Positions 52,246-62,561 of a stretch of 64,000 nucleotides of DNA are shown piece after piece. Source of the stretch: Bacteroidales bacterium. GTDB lineage: Bacteria > Bacteroidota > Bacteroidia > Bacteroidales > UBA10428. The notes beneath the pieces were generated by a model. The model searched no databases. It was given only the letters and a program-made list of their open reading frames with translations, and had not been told where the DNA came from. A program made the position numbers and the translations under genes. Where the stretch lies: positions 62,001-126,000 of the forward strand of contig DATGXG010000027.1 of assembly GCA_035299085.1 (NCBI GenBank), in the 5' to 3' direction. The stretch's first letter is position 1, and each line of letters opens with the position of its first letter.

Positions 52246-55158
52246 ATGCTTAACAAATTCAAAATCCGGACAAAACTTCTTCTAAGTTTTACCCTTGTAG
52301 CCCTGATAGCCGGCATTGTCGGTATAGTCGGTTACAGAGGAATGCAGAATGTAATGACTTCCGAAAAGGAGGTCGCAAACGTAAGATTACCGAGTGTTAA
52401 AGGGCTTTACGATATGTATGTCGGTCATAAAGCCATGCTTGAAGGCGAAGTTACCTTGCTTAACCGCAGGTTGCTCAACACTGAATTCAGGACAGCCACC
52501 TACGTTAGCCTGGACACCGCATGGAACCTGGCTGAAAGTGGTTATAATCTCTACGCTCCTCTGCCACAAACTGAGGAAGAAGCGAAACTATGGCAGAAAT
52601 TCCTTCCTGTTTGGCAAACCTGGAAGGAAGATCATAAAAAGGTTCTCGATATTTCAAGAGAAAAGGATAAAATGTTAGCCAGGGGATTAGCTGTGGAAAG
52701 CAAAGAAGTAACAGCCATTGATGCTGATATGCTTTCCGCTGTACAGTCTTCTTTGAACTCTGGCAAACAAGCTGTTAATTACCTTGATGCAATCATCAAC
52801 CTGAATATGAACGTAGGAAATGAGTTCAACGCCCTTGCAATTGAACACGCTTCCAACTCATCTATGCTTCTTGTGATTTTTCTTGTTTCCGCTGTTATAA
52901 TAAGCCTTTTACTTGGTTTTTACATATCCGGAAATATACAGGGAATCATCAGAAAAGTGGTTTCACAGACGAAATCCCTTGTTAATTCAGCTCTTGAAGG
53001 AAAGCTGGCAGTAAGAGCCAATGCCGAGGATACAAACGAAGAGTTCAGGGAAATTGTTGTGGGAATAAACAATACACTTGATGCTATTATCGGCCCCCTG
53101 AATGTGGCAGCCGAATATGTTGACCGCATTTCAAAAGGCAATTTACCACCGAAAATCACTGATAGTTACCACGGTGATTTTAACGAGATAAAAAATAACC
53201 TGAATGCCTGTATCGACGCAATTAACCTTCTTATTACAGATGCAGTGATGCTTTCTGAAGCAGCAGTTGAGGGAAAATTATATTTCAGGGTAAATGCCGC
53301 AGAGCACCAGGGCGACTTTTCCAGGATTATCAATGGTGTAAACAATACAATCGATTCATTAGTGGGCCTGCTTGACAATATGCCCACGCCCTGTATGCTT
53401 ATAAATAACGATTTTGAGGTATACTATATGAATAAAGCAGGGGCCGGCTTGAATAATACAACAGGGGAAAACCTGTTTAAACAAAAAACCAAATGCTGGG
53501 ATCATTTCAAAACAAACGACTGTAAAACAAAGAATTGCGCATGCCATCAGTCTATGCTGACCGGCAGCAATGCAAACAGTGAAACACAGGCCATGCCTGG
53601 TGTTCATAAACTGGATATTGCCTATAGTTCTGTTCCGGTAAAAAACAAGGAAGGGAAGACTATCGGAGCTTTTGAAGTAGTCGTTGATCAAACTGCCATA
53701 AAAAACGCCGCAAGAATAGCAGAAAAAGTAGCGAACTATCAAAAAAGGGAAACGGAAAACGTGACTGAAAACCTTGTAAAGCTTTCCCAGGGCAATACGA
53801 ATATCAGTACTCATACATCGGAGGCCGATTCCGATACAAATGAGGTAAAGGAAAAATTTGACACGATTAATACTGCATTGAATCAGTGTGTTTCAACCAT
53901 CAATTCACTTGTGGAAGATGCCGGAATGCTTTCAAAGGCTGCCGTAGAAGGCAAACTGTCAACGAGAGCCGATAGTTCCAAACACATGGGTGATTTCAGG
54001 AAAATTGTTGAAGGGGTAAACGACACACTTGATGCAGTAATAGGTCCGTTAAATATTGCTGCCGAATATGTTGAAAGAATATCCAAAGGGGATATGCCTC
54101 CCCTGATCACCGATAATTACAATGGTGATTTCAATGAAATAAAGAATAACCTCAACACACTGATCGTTGCCCTGAACCAGGTTACTGAAAAAGCTCAGGC
54201 TGTTTCTACAGGTGATTTGACTGTAAGACTTGAAGCACGAAGTGATAAGGATGAGCTTATGAAAGCACTTGACACCATGGTGAAATCAAATGCTTCGGTT
54301 ATTAATGATTTCATGACTGCCATTGAAAACATAGTCATGGCAAGCGATCAGATGCAGGCAGTAGCCGAGCAGATTTCACAGGGATCCAATGAGCAGGCAT
54401 CCTCAACGGAGCAGATTTCGGCATCCATGGAGGAAATGGCAAGTAACATCAAGCAAAACTCTGAAAATGCAAAGCAAACTGAAATGATTTCCGTTCAGGC
54501 ATCAAAGGATATTACTGAAGGTAATAAAGCAGTTTCAATAACTGTTAATGCAATGAAAGAAATTGCCGAAAAAATTTCTATTGTAGGACAGATAGCCGAA
54601 AAAACAGACCTGCTTGCCATAAATGCTGCAATAGAGGCTGCCAGGGCCGGAGAACAGGGAAAAGGATTTGCCGTCGTAGCATCGGAAGTAAGGAAACTTG
54701 CTGAAAACAGCCAGGCAGCAGCCAAGCAAATTGATGAGTTGTCCAAATCGAGTGTTAAAGTGGCAAATGAATCGGGCGCTCTCCTTGTACAAATAGTACC
54801 TAACATTCAGAAGACGGCCCAACTGGTTCAGGAAATTTCTGCTGCAAGTGCCGAACAGAATTCGGGTGCCAGCCAGGTCAACAATGCCATCATGCAATTA
54901 AACCAGGTAACACAGCAGAACGCTTCAGCCTCGGAAGAAATGTCAGCCAGTGCGGAACAACTCGCATCACAGGCAGAACACCTTAAGGAGCTTATCTCGT
55001 TCTATAAAACAGGCGCAGAAGTCAAATTACAGGGTAAGGTTTCCGCTTCAAAGCCCGTATTTACAAAACCAACAAAAGCGGGGTTTCAAAAAGGAAACAA
55101 TAAAAAACCGGCAATAACCGCGGAACAAAAAGAAGATTCAAACTTCGAATCGTTCTGA
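52246..55158 (+). CDS. Methyl-accepting chemotaxis protein with poly-HAMP, Cys-rich PAS and CheR-tether tail
   Basis: A 970-residue receptor. Membrane segments at about 9-30 and 204-228 enclose a 4-helix-type sensor domain. Then come tandem HAMP-like modules (about 230-375), a PAS domain (about 378-490) with C417, C426, C431, C433 and H434, three more HAMP-like modules (about 550-690), and the signalling domain with tip [20 protein letters not shown] (about 788-807). The modules around 277-363 and 595-640 repeat each other closely (GPLN-AAEYV-RISKG motif twice). The C terminus is a flexible Lys-rich linker ending NFESF, a pentapeptide of the CheR-tether type. It is the only receptor in the cluster. 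Confidence 0.93.
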   Translation: MLNKFKIRTKLLLSFTLVALIAGIVGIVGYRGMQNVMTSEKEVANVRLPSVKGLYDMYVGHKAMLEGEVTLLNRRLLNTEFRTATYVSLDTAWNLAESGYNLYAPLPQTEEEAKLWQKFLPVWQTWKEDHKKVLDISREKDKMLARGLAVESKEVTAIDADMLSAVQSSLNSGKQAVNYLDAIINLNMNVGNEFNALAIEHASNSSMLLVIFLVSAVIISLLLGFYISGNIQGIIRKVVSQTKSLVNSALEGKLAVRANAEDTNEEFREIVVGINNTLDAIIGPLNVAAEYVDRISKGNLPPKITDSYHGDFNEIKNNLNACIDAINLLITDAVMLSEAAVEGKLYFRVNAAEHQGDFSRIINGVNNTIDSLVGLLDNMPTPCMLINNDFEVYYMNKAGAGLNNTTGENLFKQKTKCWDHFKTNDCKTKNCACHQSMLTGSNANSETQAMPGVHKLDIAYSSVPVKNKEGKTIGAFEVVVDQTAIKNAARIAEKVANYQKRETENVTENLVKLSQGNTNISTHTSEADSDTNEVKEKFDTINTALNQCVSTINSLVEDAGMLSKAAVEGKLSTRADSSKHMGDFRKIVEGVNDTLDAVIGPLNIAAEYVERISKGDMPPLITDNYNGDFNEIKNNLNTLIVALNQVTEKAQAVSTGDLTVRLEARSDKDELMKALDTMVKSNASVINDFMTAIENIVMASDQMQAVAEQISQGSNEQASSTEQISASMEEMASNIKQNSENAKQTEMISVQASKDITEGNKAVSITVNAMKEIAEKISIVGQIAEKTDLLAINAAIEAARAGEQGKGFAVVASEVRKLAENSQAAAKQIDELSKSSVKVANESGALLVQIVPNIQKTAQLVQEISAASAEQNSGASQVNNAIMQLNQVTQQNASASEEMSASAEQLASQAEHLKELISFYKTGAEVKLQGKVSASKPVFTKPTKAGFQKGNNKKPAITAEQKEDSNFESF

Positions 55159-55166
55159 TGGGTTCG

Positions 55167-55200
55167 AAAGGCTGTCATAATTATGACAGCCTTTATCTTT
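55167..55200 (+). terminator. Rho-independent terminator after the chemoreceptor gene
   Basis: A perfect 28-bp palindrome with arms AAAGGCTGTCATAA (55167-55180) and TTATGACAGCCTTT (55181-55194), followed by ATCTTTTG. It sits 8 bp after the receptor stop and closes the chemosensory operon. Confidence 0.85.
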
Positions 55201-55248
55201 TGATTCAAACGGAAAATTCCTTATATTTAGGTATCTAAAAGACAGACC

Positions 55249-55848
55249 ATGCATTCACACCAGGAATTAACCAGTGATCTTTCCGAGCATTTTGCAGGAG
55301 ATTTTTGCCATGTATGCCTTATTTTTGATAACGATGAACAACGTAAAAAAATCGTCTCCCAATACATGCAAAATGGATTCAAAAAAGGAGATCTGATTCG
55401 TTTTGCTTCCAACCATATTGATCAGGATGAGGTACTAAGCTGGTTATCGGAACTGAACATTGAATTGCCTGAAAATAAGGAAGCATTTATGGTAATGAGT
55501 GCAGATGATTTTTATTGCTCCGGAGGCGAATTCAATCCCCCGGCTTTAATTGACCGCATAGAAAAAAGGCTTTTATCATTAAAAAAAGATGGTTACCATG
55601 GTTCAAGGGTTTGCGGTGATATGTCATGGGCGCTGAAAAAAATTCCGGGTGCTGAACGGCTTTTGGAATATGAATTGCTTCTGAATACAGTTGAAACTGA
55701 TATTCCACATACCGGAATGTGCCAATACGACGCGCGCCTGTTTGACGGAGCCACTTTGTTTAATATTCTGCAAGTACACCCGTATATAATAGCACAGGGG
55801 CAGATCGTACGTAATCCGTTTTATAAAAAATCCGGGGAACTCGATTGA
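55249..55848 (+). CDS. MEDS-domain protein (DcmR-like sensory domain)
   Basis: A 199-residue soluble protein that fits the MEDS (methanogen/methylotroph DcmR sensory) domain along its whole length: FCHVCLIFDNDEQRKKIVSQY, GFKKGDLIRFAS, AFMVMSADDFYCSGGEFNP, then RVCGDMSWALKKIPGAERLLEYE and TGMCQYDARLFDG. MEDS domains are presumed to bind small, often hydrophobic, molecules and are commonly fused to helix-turn-helix or kinase domains; here the domain stands alone, 15 bp upstream of a hybrid kinase gene. It likely works as a separate input or inhibitor subunit for that kinase. Ligand unknown. Confidence 0.82.
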   Translation: MHSHQELTSDLSEHFAGDFCHVCLIFDNDEQRKKIVSQYMQNGFKKGDLIRFASNHIDQDEVLSWLSELNIELPENKEAFMVMSADDFYCSGGEFNPPALIDRIEKRLLSLKKDGYHGSRVCGDMSWALKKIPGAERLLEYELLLNTVETDIPHTGMCQYDARLFDGATLFNILQVHPYIIAQGQIVRNPFYKKSGELD

Positions 55849-55863
55849 TCTCAGTCGTCATTA

Positions 55864-57936
55864 ATGAACAGGATCGGAAGTACATCGGGAATGGTAGATG
55901 CTGAGATTTTGGGCCGCATAATGGTTGCACAGAATATTCTTTTCGTTCTGCCATCAAGTGAAACCATAATCGAATTTTTTAATAAATCACTGGCAGAAAT
56001 ACCGGGTACCGGTTCAGTCCATGTTTGCTTAAGCGGTGGAAAAAAGAACATTTACAGTAAGGAATGCAGTGAATGTCATCTTTTAGATTCAGGAACTAAA
56101 GGATTCATGGACAAGAATGGCGAATGCCGGTTTCATACCGATCAGAAGTTTTTTGTTTTTCTTATTGAAACGCTTGAATTCCGGTTCGGTTTTATCGTTT
56201 TTTCTCTTATTCACAAGGAACTGTTCAACCCTTATGTACCCTTTATCGGTAATCTCACCAATTTTATTGCTTTAACACTTGAAAACAGGTTACACAAAAG
56301 CAGTTTGGAGAAAACTCATGAAAATCTAGAACAACGTGTACTTGAGCGCACTATTGAATTAAGAAATGTAAACCGGCAATTGCAGGAAGAAAATAAGGCC
56401 AGGGCAATCACTGAAGGCAAATTGAGATTACTTAGCAATGCCCTTGAAGCTTCAGCAAATTCAATAGTTATAACAGATAAAGCCGGAAATATTAACTGGG
56501 CAAACAAGGCATTTTCAACCTTAACGGGGTATTCACCTGAAGAAGCCCTTGGAAGAAATCCCGGATCACTGGTTAAGTCGGGAGTTCAAAGCATTGAATT
56601 CTACAAACAAATGTGGAATACCATACTGGATGGTAATGTATGGCAAGGTGAAATTGTAAACAAAAAGAAGGACGGATCATTGTATGATGAGTACCTGACT
56701 ATAACTCCTTTGTTTAGTGAAACCGGAAAGATTTCACATTTCATTGCGGTAAAACTGGATATTACAGAACAAAAGAAATCGGCTAATGAATTATTAAAAG
56801 CAAAGGAGAAGGCGGAAGAAAGCAACCGGTTAAAATCAGCCTTTCTGGCTACCATGAATCATGAACTCAGGACTCCGCTCAACCATATATTGGGTTTCAG
56901 TGATTTAATGAAATCAGGTATTAATGCGGCACAGGTAATTGATTATGCAACCTTAATTCATAAAAGTGGAAATAACCTGCTCGAGATCATAGAAGATATC
57001 TTTGAACTGGCACTTGCAGAGCAGTCAGTTATAAAACTCCGGTCTGAATCAATTAACTGCCTGGATCTGTTCATATCTAATAAATCAGTATTAACAGAAA
57101 TTCTTAATGCATCGGGCAAAAAGGATCAGATTAAACTAAACTTCAATGCTGATAAAGAATTACTTGTGCAAAGCATTTACACCGACAGGAGCAAAATAAA
57201 CCAGGTTCTGATCAACCTATTCAGAAATGCCGTGAAATTTACAGAGCAGGGTAAAATAGAATTCGGCATGACTCAGCAGGAACCGGGTTACATCACTTTC
57301 TATGTAAAAGATACAGGCATCGGAATTCCTGAGAACAAGAATGAAATCATATTTGAATTTTTCAGGCAGGTTGACGAAAGCCCAACACGGAAACACGGTG
57401 GCGTTGGAATCGGGTTGGCCATATCGAAAAAAATCGCCGCGATAATGGATGGTACCCTGACTTTGGAATCCGAGCCCGGAAAAGGAAGTATATTTAGTTT
57501 TAAAATCCCGGTTATTCTGAATAACGTTTCCATACTTGAGTTAAAAAATGCCGGCGCTGTTAAGGATTTTCCTGATTTTAAAAACAAGACGATCCTGATT
57601 GCAGAAGATGACAACGCAAGTTTGCTCCTGATAAGGAAATACCTGTCACCCACCGGGGCCAAGATTATTGATGTTCCCAATGGAGCCGCCGCAATTGATC
57701 GACTGTCCTGCCAACCCGATATTGTTCTTATGGACATGAATATGCCCGTTATAAACGGCTATGATGCAACACGGGCTATTAAAAAGGACCATACAATTCC
57801 GATCCTGGCCACTACTTCCTACTCACTGCCTGACGACAGGGAAAAAGCGATTGAAGCCGGATGTGACGGCTTCATAATGAAACCAATCAATCAGCAGAAG
57901 CTTTTGGATGAATTGTCCAGGTTCTTGTTAAAGTAA
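55864..57936 (+). CDS. Hybrid sensor histidine kinase with Cys-rich GAF-like and PAS input domains
   Basis: A 690-residue soluble kinase. N-terminal GAF-like domain (about 15-140) with a Cys/His cluster: C55, C68, C71, H72, C88, H91, including CSECH. A coiled coil (LEQRVLERTIELRNVNRQLQ) leads to a PAS domain (about 190-305), HisKA with His333 in TMNHELRTPLNHILG, ATPase with NLFRNAVKFTEQG and GGVGIGLAISKKIAAIM, and a receiver with Asp624 in IVLMDMNMPVINGYD and Lys in IMKPIN. From the PAS onward it parallels the kinase at 41973-46685 almost segment by segment. It follows the MEDS gene by 15 bp and converges on metY. Confidence 0.94.
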   Translation: MNRIGSTSGMVDAEILGRIMVAQNILFVLPSSETIIEFFNKSLAEIPGTGSVHVCLSGGKKNIYSKECSECHLLDSGTKGFMDKNGECRFHTDQKFFVFLIETLEFRFGFIVFSLIHKELFNPYVPFIGNLTNFIALTLENRLHKSSLEKTHENLEQRVLERTIELRNVNRQLQEENKARAITEGKLRLLSNALEASANSIVITDKAGNINWANKAFSTLTGYSPEEALGRNPGSLVKSGVQSIEFYKQMWNTILDGNVWQGEIVNKKKDGSLYDEYLTITPLFSETGKISHFIAVKLDITEQKKSANELLKAKEKAEESNRLKSAFLATMNHELRTPLNHILGFSDLMKSGINAAQVIDYATLIHKSGNNLLEIIEDIFELALAEQSVIKLRSESINCLDLFISNKSVLTEILNASGKKDQIKLNFNADKELLVQSIYTDRSKINQVLINLFRNAVKFTEQGKIEFGMTQQEPGYITFYVKDTGIGIPENKNEIIFEFFRQVDESPTRKHGGVGIGLAISKKIAAIMDGTLTLESEPGKGSIFSFKIPVILNNVSILELKNAGAVKDFPDFKNKTILIAEDDNASLLLIRKYLSPTGAKIIDVPNGAAAIDRLSCQPDIVLMDMNMPVINGYDATRAIKKDHTIPILATTSYSLPDDREKAIEAGCDGFIMKPINQQKLLDELSRFLLK

Positions 57937-57943
57937 AATCTGA

Positions 57944-59230
<1,287 letters not shown>

Positions 59231-59241
59231 TTAATGATAGA

Positions 59242-60129
59242 TTATTTCTCGGTTTCCACGAAGTTTGACATTTTCCGGATAATCCCTTCCAGGTAAGTTT
59301 TAGATATGGGAACATTTACAGTGATGGGTGCTTCAAATCCAATTATAAGTCCTTCTTTTTCCTTGCGGATATACTTCACATTGTCAATATTTACCATGAA
59401 AGACCTGTGACAGCGGATCAGACCGGCATGGGGAAGTTCAGTCTCAATCCGCTTCAATGTTGTACGGATCATATATCTGGCCGGCTTATCCCGGTCAATA
59501 TAATGAATGAATATATAGTTATCAGCGGCTTCAATATACAATACATCTTCTTTCTTTATTGAAAATTTGAGAATGCCCTTTTCATCATGAAAAGGTATCA
59601 TTGAAAAGCCCGAAACACTTTTTGTCTCCTGAATGCGGGAGCCGGAGCCGGAAAGGCTGTTTTCCATTCTTTCAAGAATCGTATACTTATCCTTAAAGGA
59701 TAAATACAACCAGGAAATTACATAAGGCAGCATAATGATGAAGCTCGTATTTCGGACTGAGTTCCTGTAAACCTGGGAAAAATCGTTTTTTACATGTAGA
59801 AAAAACCACTGGATCAATGTGTAAACAAGTGCAAGAATGAGAATTTCACCTATTATCCAAAGGCCATATGCACCATAGGTAATTGAATTTCTTTTTGTAA
59901 ACACATACATCAGTATGCGGCTGATGACAATCACAAGCATCCCTATGAGAATCACTATACTTGAATACAGGAAAAATTCCGCTGCTCCGACATTCAGCCA
60001 TTTGTCAGCCCCAAAAGGTGAGTAAATATTGATGAAGATCAGCGCAAACCCTGCCGTAAACAGAATAAAATTAACTGTGTTTCTGCGACTTGTTAGGTAA
60101 TCGGGTATCCTTTTTTCCCAGGGTAGCAT
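59242..60129 (-). CDS. Membrane-anchored LytTR-family transcriptional regulator
   Basis: The ATG at 60129 (MLPWEKRIPDYL) is chosen over a GTG at 60135. The 295-residue product has four membrane segments in residues 17-150 (NFILFTAGFALIFINIY, FFLYSSIVILIGMLVIV, LWIIGEILILALVYTLI, IIMLPYVISWLYLSF) and a C-terminal LytTR DNA-binding domain (about 190-290: DVLYIEAADNYIFIHY, LIRCHRSFMVNIDNVKYI). There is no receiver domain, so the membrane part probably senses the signal. This architecture is frequent in Bacteroidota. It is divergent from a hydrolase-like gene and has repeated motifs upstream that could be its operators. Confidence 0.9.
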   Translation of the reverse strand: MLPWEKRIPDYLTSRRNTVNFILFTAGFALIFINIYSPFGADKWLNVGAAEFFLYSSIVILIGMLVIVISRILMYVFTKRNSITYGAYGLWIIGEILILALVYTLIQWFFLHVKNDFSQVYRNSVRNTSFIIMLPYVISWLYLSFKDKYTILERMENSLSGSGSRIQETKSVSGFSMIPFHDEKGILKFSIKKEDVLYIEAADNYIFIHYIDRDKPARYMIRTTLKRIETELPHAGLIRCHRSFMVNIDNVKYIRKEKEGLIIGFEAPITVNVPISKTYLEGIIRKMSNFVETEK

Positions 60130-60170
60130 ATCCACTTTATATAAGAATCAAAAGTAAACAATTTTAGTAT

Positions 60171-60231
60171 GGGGTGAAAAATATTAGGCTTGTGATGGAG
60201 AATTTCACCCCTTATAAAAGAATTTCACCCC
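60171..60231. promoter_or_regulatory. Repeated GAATTTCACCCC motif, candidate LytTR operator
   Basis: Two identical direct copies of GAATTTCACCCC start at 60200 and 60220 (20-bp period, about two helical turns), and the complementary GGGGTGAAA lies at 60171-60179. The motif sits between the divergent LytTR regulator (start 60129) and the alpha/beta-hydrolase-like gene (start 60323). LytTR proteins bind pairs of direct repeats about two turns apart, so these copies are good operator candidates. Confidence 0.6.
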
Positions 60232-60322
60232 CTGATTTGACGTATTATCCCTGAACAGGTGCATGAGAACCATTTTATAATTAATCATTTGAGGATGGTC
60301 TTATTTTGCTGAAAAGACCTGA

Positions 60323-61453
60323 ATGAATTTTATACAAGAATACGAAGAACTTAAGTCGTGCTTCAATCTGAAAGGGGATTCAATTCCCATAGGCAACAGC
60401 AAACTGGTTATCCGCAACTTTGATTTTACGTCAAAAAATTCATACCCTGAATGTCAATACAATGAGGAGGATACCAATATTCCGGAAAATTACAATTTCA
60501 GGTACCCGGTGATATTTCCTGAGCATAGATACAAAACAAGCCGGGCGATTATCTTACTGCATGGTTTAAATGAAAGGACCTGGCACAAGCATTTAACAGG
60601 TGCAAAATTCCTGGCCTCAAAAACAGGCAAAGCAGTCATTCTTTTCCCGTTGTCTTTTCATATCAACAGGGGATTGCCCGATTGGATGGATGTTAGAAAA
60701 ATGTCGGTTCCGCTGGAACAGCGAAAAGCAAAGTATCCGGGCATTAAGGATGCAACCGTGGTTAACCTGGCTTTAAGTGAGCGACTGACAGATCATCCTG
60801 AACGTTTTTTGTTTTCCGGTTTTCAAAGTGCAATGGACCTGGTAAGCCTGATGAAACAAATTGATGCAGGAAATCATCCTCTTTTTGGCAAAGGCACTAC
60901 AGTTGATTTGTTTGCTTATTCAATCAGTTGCATGCTGCTTCAAACTCTCATGATCAGCAATCCGGGCAATGTGCTTAAGAATTCGAGGATTGTGCTGTTC
61001 GCGGGCGGATCCCTGTTCAGTTATATCCGTGGAATTTCAAGATTCATAATGGATAGTGTGGCTTTTGAAACCCTAAGACAGTTTTATGTTGGCCATTCTG
61101 TAACTCTCGGTAGACCTTCAAAAGAGATTGATCCCTTATTGGATCATAATTTCGGTCGCAGTTTTAGTGCGCTTCTGACTTCTGATGGTTTAAAAAAGAA
61201 ACGCGAAAAGGCATTAAACGAGTTTTCAGATAACCTGATGATCATTGGCCTGAAAGCGGATCGAATCATGCCGTCTGACGGAATAAAGGCCGCATTTGGT
61301 GAAAAACTGAGCAGGGAGAAATTTACATTACTTGATTTTCCTTATCCGTATTCTCATGAAAACCCGTTTCCTGTTATAAGTAATAAATTTGGAAAACAGG
61401 TAGAAGACGCCTTTTTATCGGTTTTCAGGCCAACTTTGAGCTTTCTCAGTTGA
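60323..61453 (+). CDS. Alpha/beta-hydrolase-like protein of unknown function
   Basis: A 376-residue cytosolic protein. It has an oxyanion-hole-like IILLHGLNERTWHKH near residue 75, a possible nucleophile in FAYSISCML (about residue 205), and a C-terminal PYPYSHENPFP that could carry the catalytic His. It seems to match an uncharacterised Bacteroidota hydrolase-like family (possibly DUF6051), but I am not sure of that. No signal peptide is seen. It is divergent from the LytTR regulator and likely its target, because the repeats in the shared upstream region lie about 100 bp from its start. Substrate unknown. Confidence 0.7.
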   Translation: MNFIQEYEELKSCFNLKGDSIPIGNSKLVIRNFDFTSKNSYPECQYNEEDTNIPENYNFRYPVIFPEHRYKTSRAIILLHGLNERTWHKHLTGAKFLASKTGKAVILFPLSFHINRGLPDWMDVRKMSVPLEQRKAKYPGIKDATVVNLALSERLTDHPERFLFSGFQSAMDLVSLMKQIDAGNHPLFGKGTTVDLFAYSISCMLLQTLMISNPGNVLKNSRIVLFAGGSLFSYIRGISRFIMDSVAFETLRQFYVGHSVTLGRPSKEIDPLLDHNFGRSFSALLTSDGLKKKREKALNEFSDNLMIIGLKADRIMPSDGIKAAFGEKLSREKFTLLDFPYPYSHENPFPVISNKFGKQVEDAFLSVFRPTLSFLS

Positions 61454-61454
61454 G

Positions 61455-62561
61455 TCACTGTAAGGCCGATGCAGGAAGGCTTACATAGAAAACACTTCCT
61501 TCGTTGAGAGCGCTTTCAATCCACACCGATCCGCCATTTAGTGCAACAAATTCTTTGCAAAGCTGGAACCCCAGCCCGGATCCCTTTTCATTATCCGTAC
61601 CATATGTGGTGTAATGGATATTTTTATTGATCAGGTTATCCATTACTTCGGCTGTCATGCCGGTTCCTGTATCCGTTACACTTACAAGCAGCCGCTTTGT
61701 ATTATTTACAATGGTCTGTTGGGCCCTTATAATTACAGAACCACCGTGCGGAGTGAATTTAAGAGAATTAGACACAAGGTTTCTTATGACAACTGAAATG
61801 AGCTCGGGATCATAGTATCCTTCAACAATATCTTCGCCTTCATATTTGAGGCTGATTTGCTTGTTATCAGCCTGAAGTGCGAATAAATTAAGAACATTTT
61901 TAACAAGAAAGGCTATATTCTCCTGTTGGGGCCGGCAAATTATTCCACCCGACTGAGTTTTCGCCCAGTTCAAAAGGTTTTCAAGCAGGTTGAAAGCATT
62001 ATCCGACAGAAGGTATAAATCTTTTAAGAGGGTGAGGACACTTTCATCCAGGTTATTATTGATCTGAAGAAATGCGTCAATGTAAGTACGGATATTTCCC
62101 ATCGGGCTTCTGAGATCATGGCCGATAATCGAAAATATCTTTTTCTCAAACGCTGTTGATTGCTCCAGTTGCTTTCGCTGCTGCTGAAGGGTAAGGTGCG
62201 TTTTTACCCTGATGAGCAGTTCTTTGCGGTTATATGGTTTGGTGATATAATCAACAGCACCGGATTCAAAACCCTGTATGATACTCTGGAAATCAGCTTT
62301 GGCAGTTAAAAAGATCACGGATACTTCACGAGTAAGAGGATTTTCCTTAATCCGGCGGCAAACCTCGAAACCATCCATTTCAGGCATCATGATATCGAGT
62401 AAAACAAGGTCAAACTGTTTTGAATCGAGCCATTCAAGAGCCTCTTTGCCGCTTGTTGCAAATTCAAGATCGTATGCCTCCTCCTTCAATATACTTCCGA
62501 GCAACTGGATGTTTTTAGGCACATCATCCACAATGAGGATACTCTGTTCATTTATTTTCAT
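61455..62561 (-). CDS. Response regulator-histidine kinase (REC-HisKA-HATPase)
   Basis: The ATG at 62561 (MKINEQSIL) overlaps the stop of the upstream kinase by 14 bp; a TTG at 62567 is also in frame. The 368-residue product has a receiver (IVDDVPKN pocket, phosphoacceptor Asp56 in [13 protein letters not shown], Lys in YITKPYN), a HisKA domain with His in [15 protein letters not shown], and an ATPase with [18 protein letters not shown]. The receiver-first order suggests that the overlapping upstream kinase feeds phosphate into it. No output domain is present, so a DNA-binding or enzyme partner must lie elsewhere. Confidence 0.92.
   Translation of the reverse strand: MKINEQSILIVDDVPKNIQLLGSILKEEAYDLEFATSGKEALEWLDSKQFDLVLLDIMMPEMDGFEVCRRIKENPLTREVSVIFLTAKADFQSIIQGFESGAVDYITKPYNRKELLIRVKTHLTLQQQRKQLEQSTAFEKKIFSIIGHDLRSPMGNIRTYIDAFLQINNNLDESVLTLLKDLYLLSDNAFNLLENLLNWAKTQSGGIICRPQQENIAFLVKNVLNLFALQADNKQISLKYEGEDIVEGYYDPELISVVIRNLVSNSLKFTPHGGSVIIRAQQTIVNNTKRLLVSVTDTGTGMTAEVMDNLINKNIHYTTYGTDNEKGSGLGFQLCKEFVALNGGSVWIESALNEGSVFYVSLPASALQ

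Noticed and set aside
55864..56150. CSECH as a c-type haem motif
   Set aside because: The protein has no signal peptide and is cytosolic, while c-type haem attachment takes place in the periplasm; a metal or redox role is more likely.
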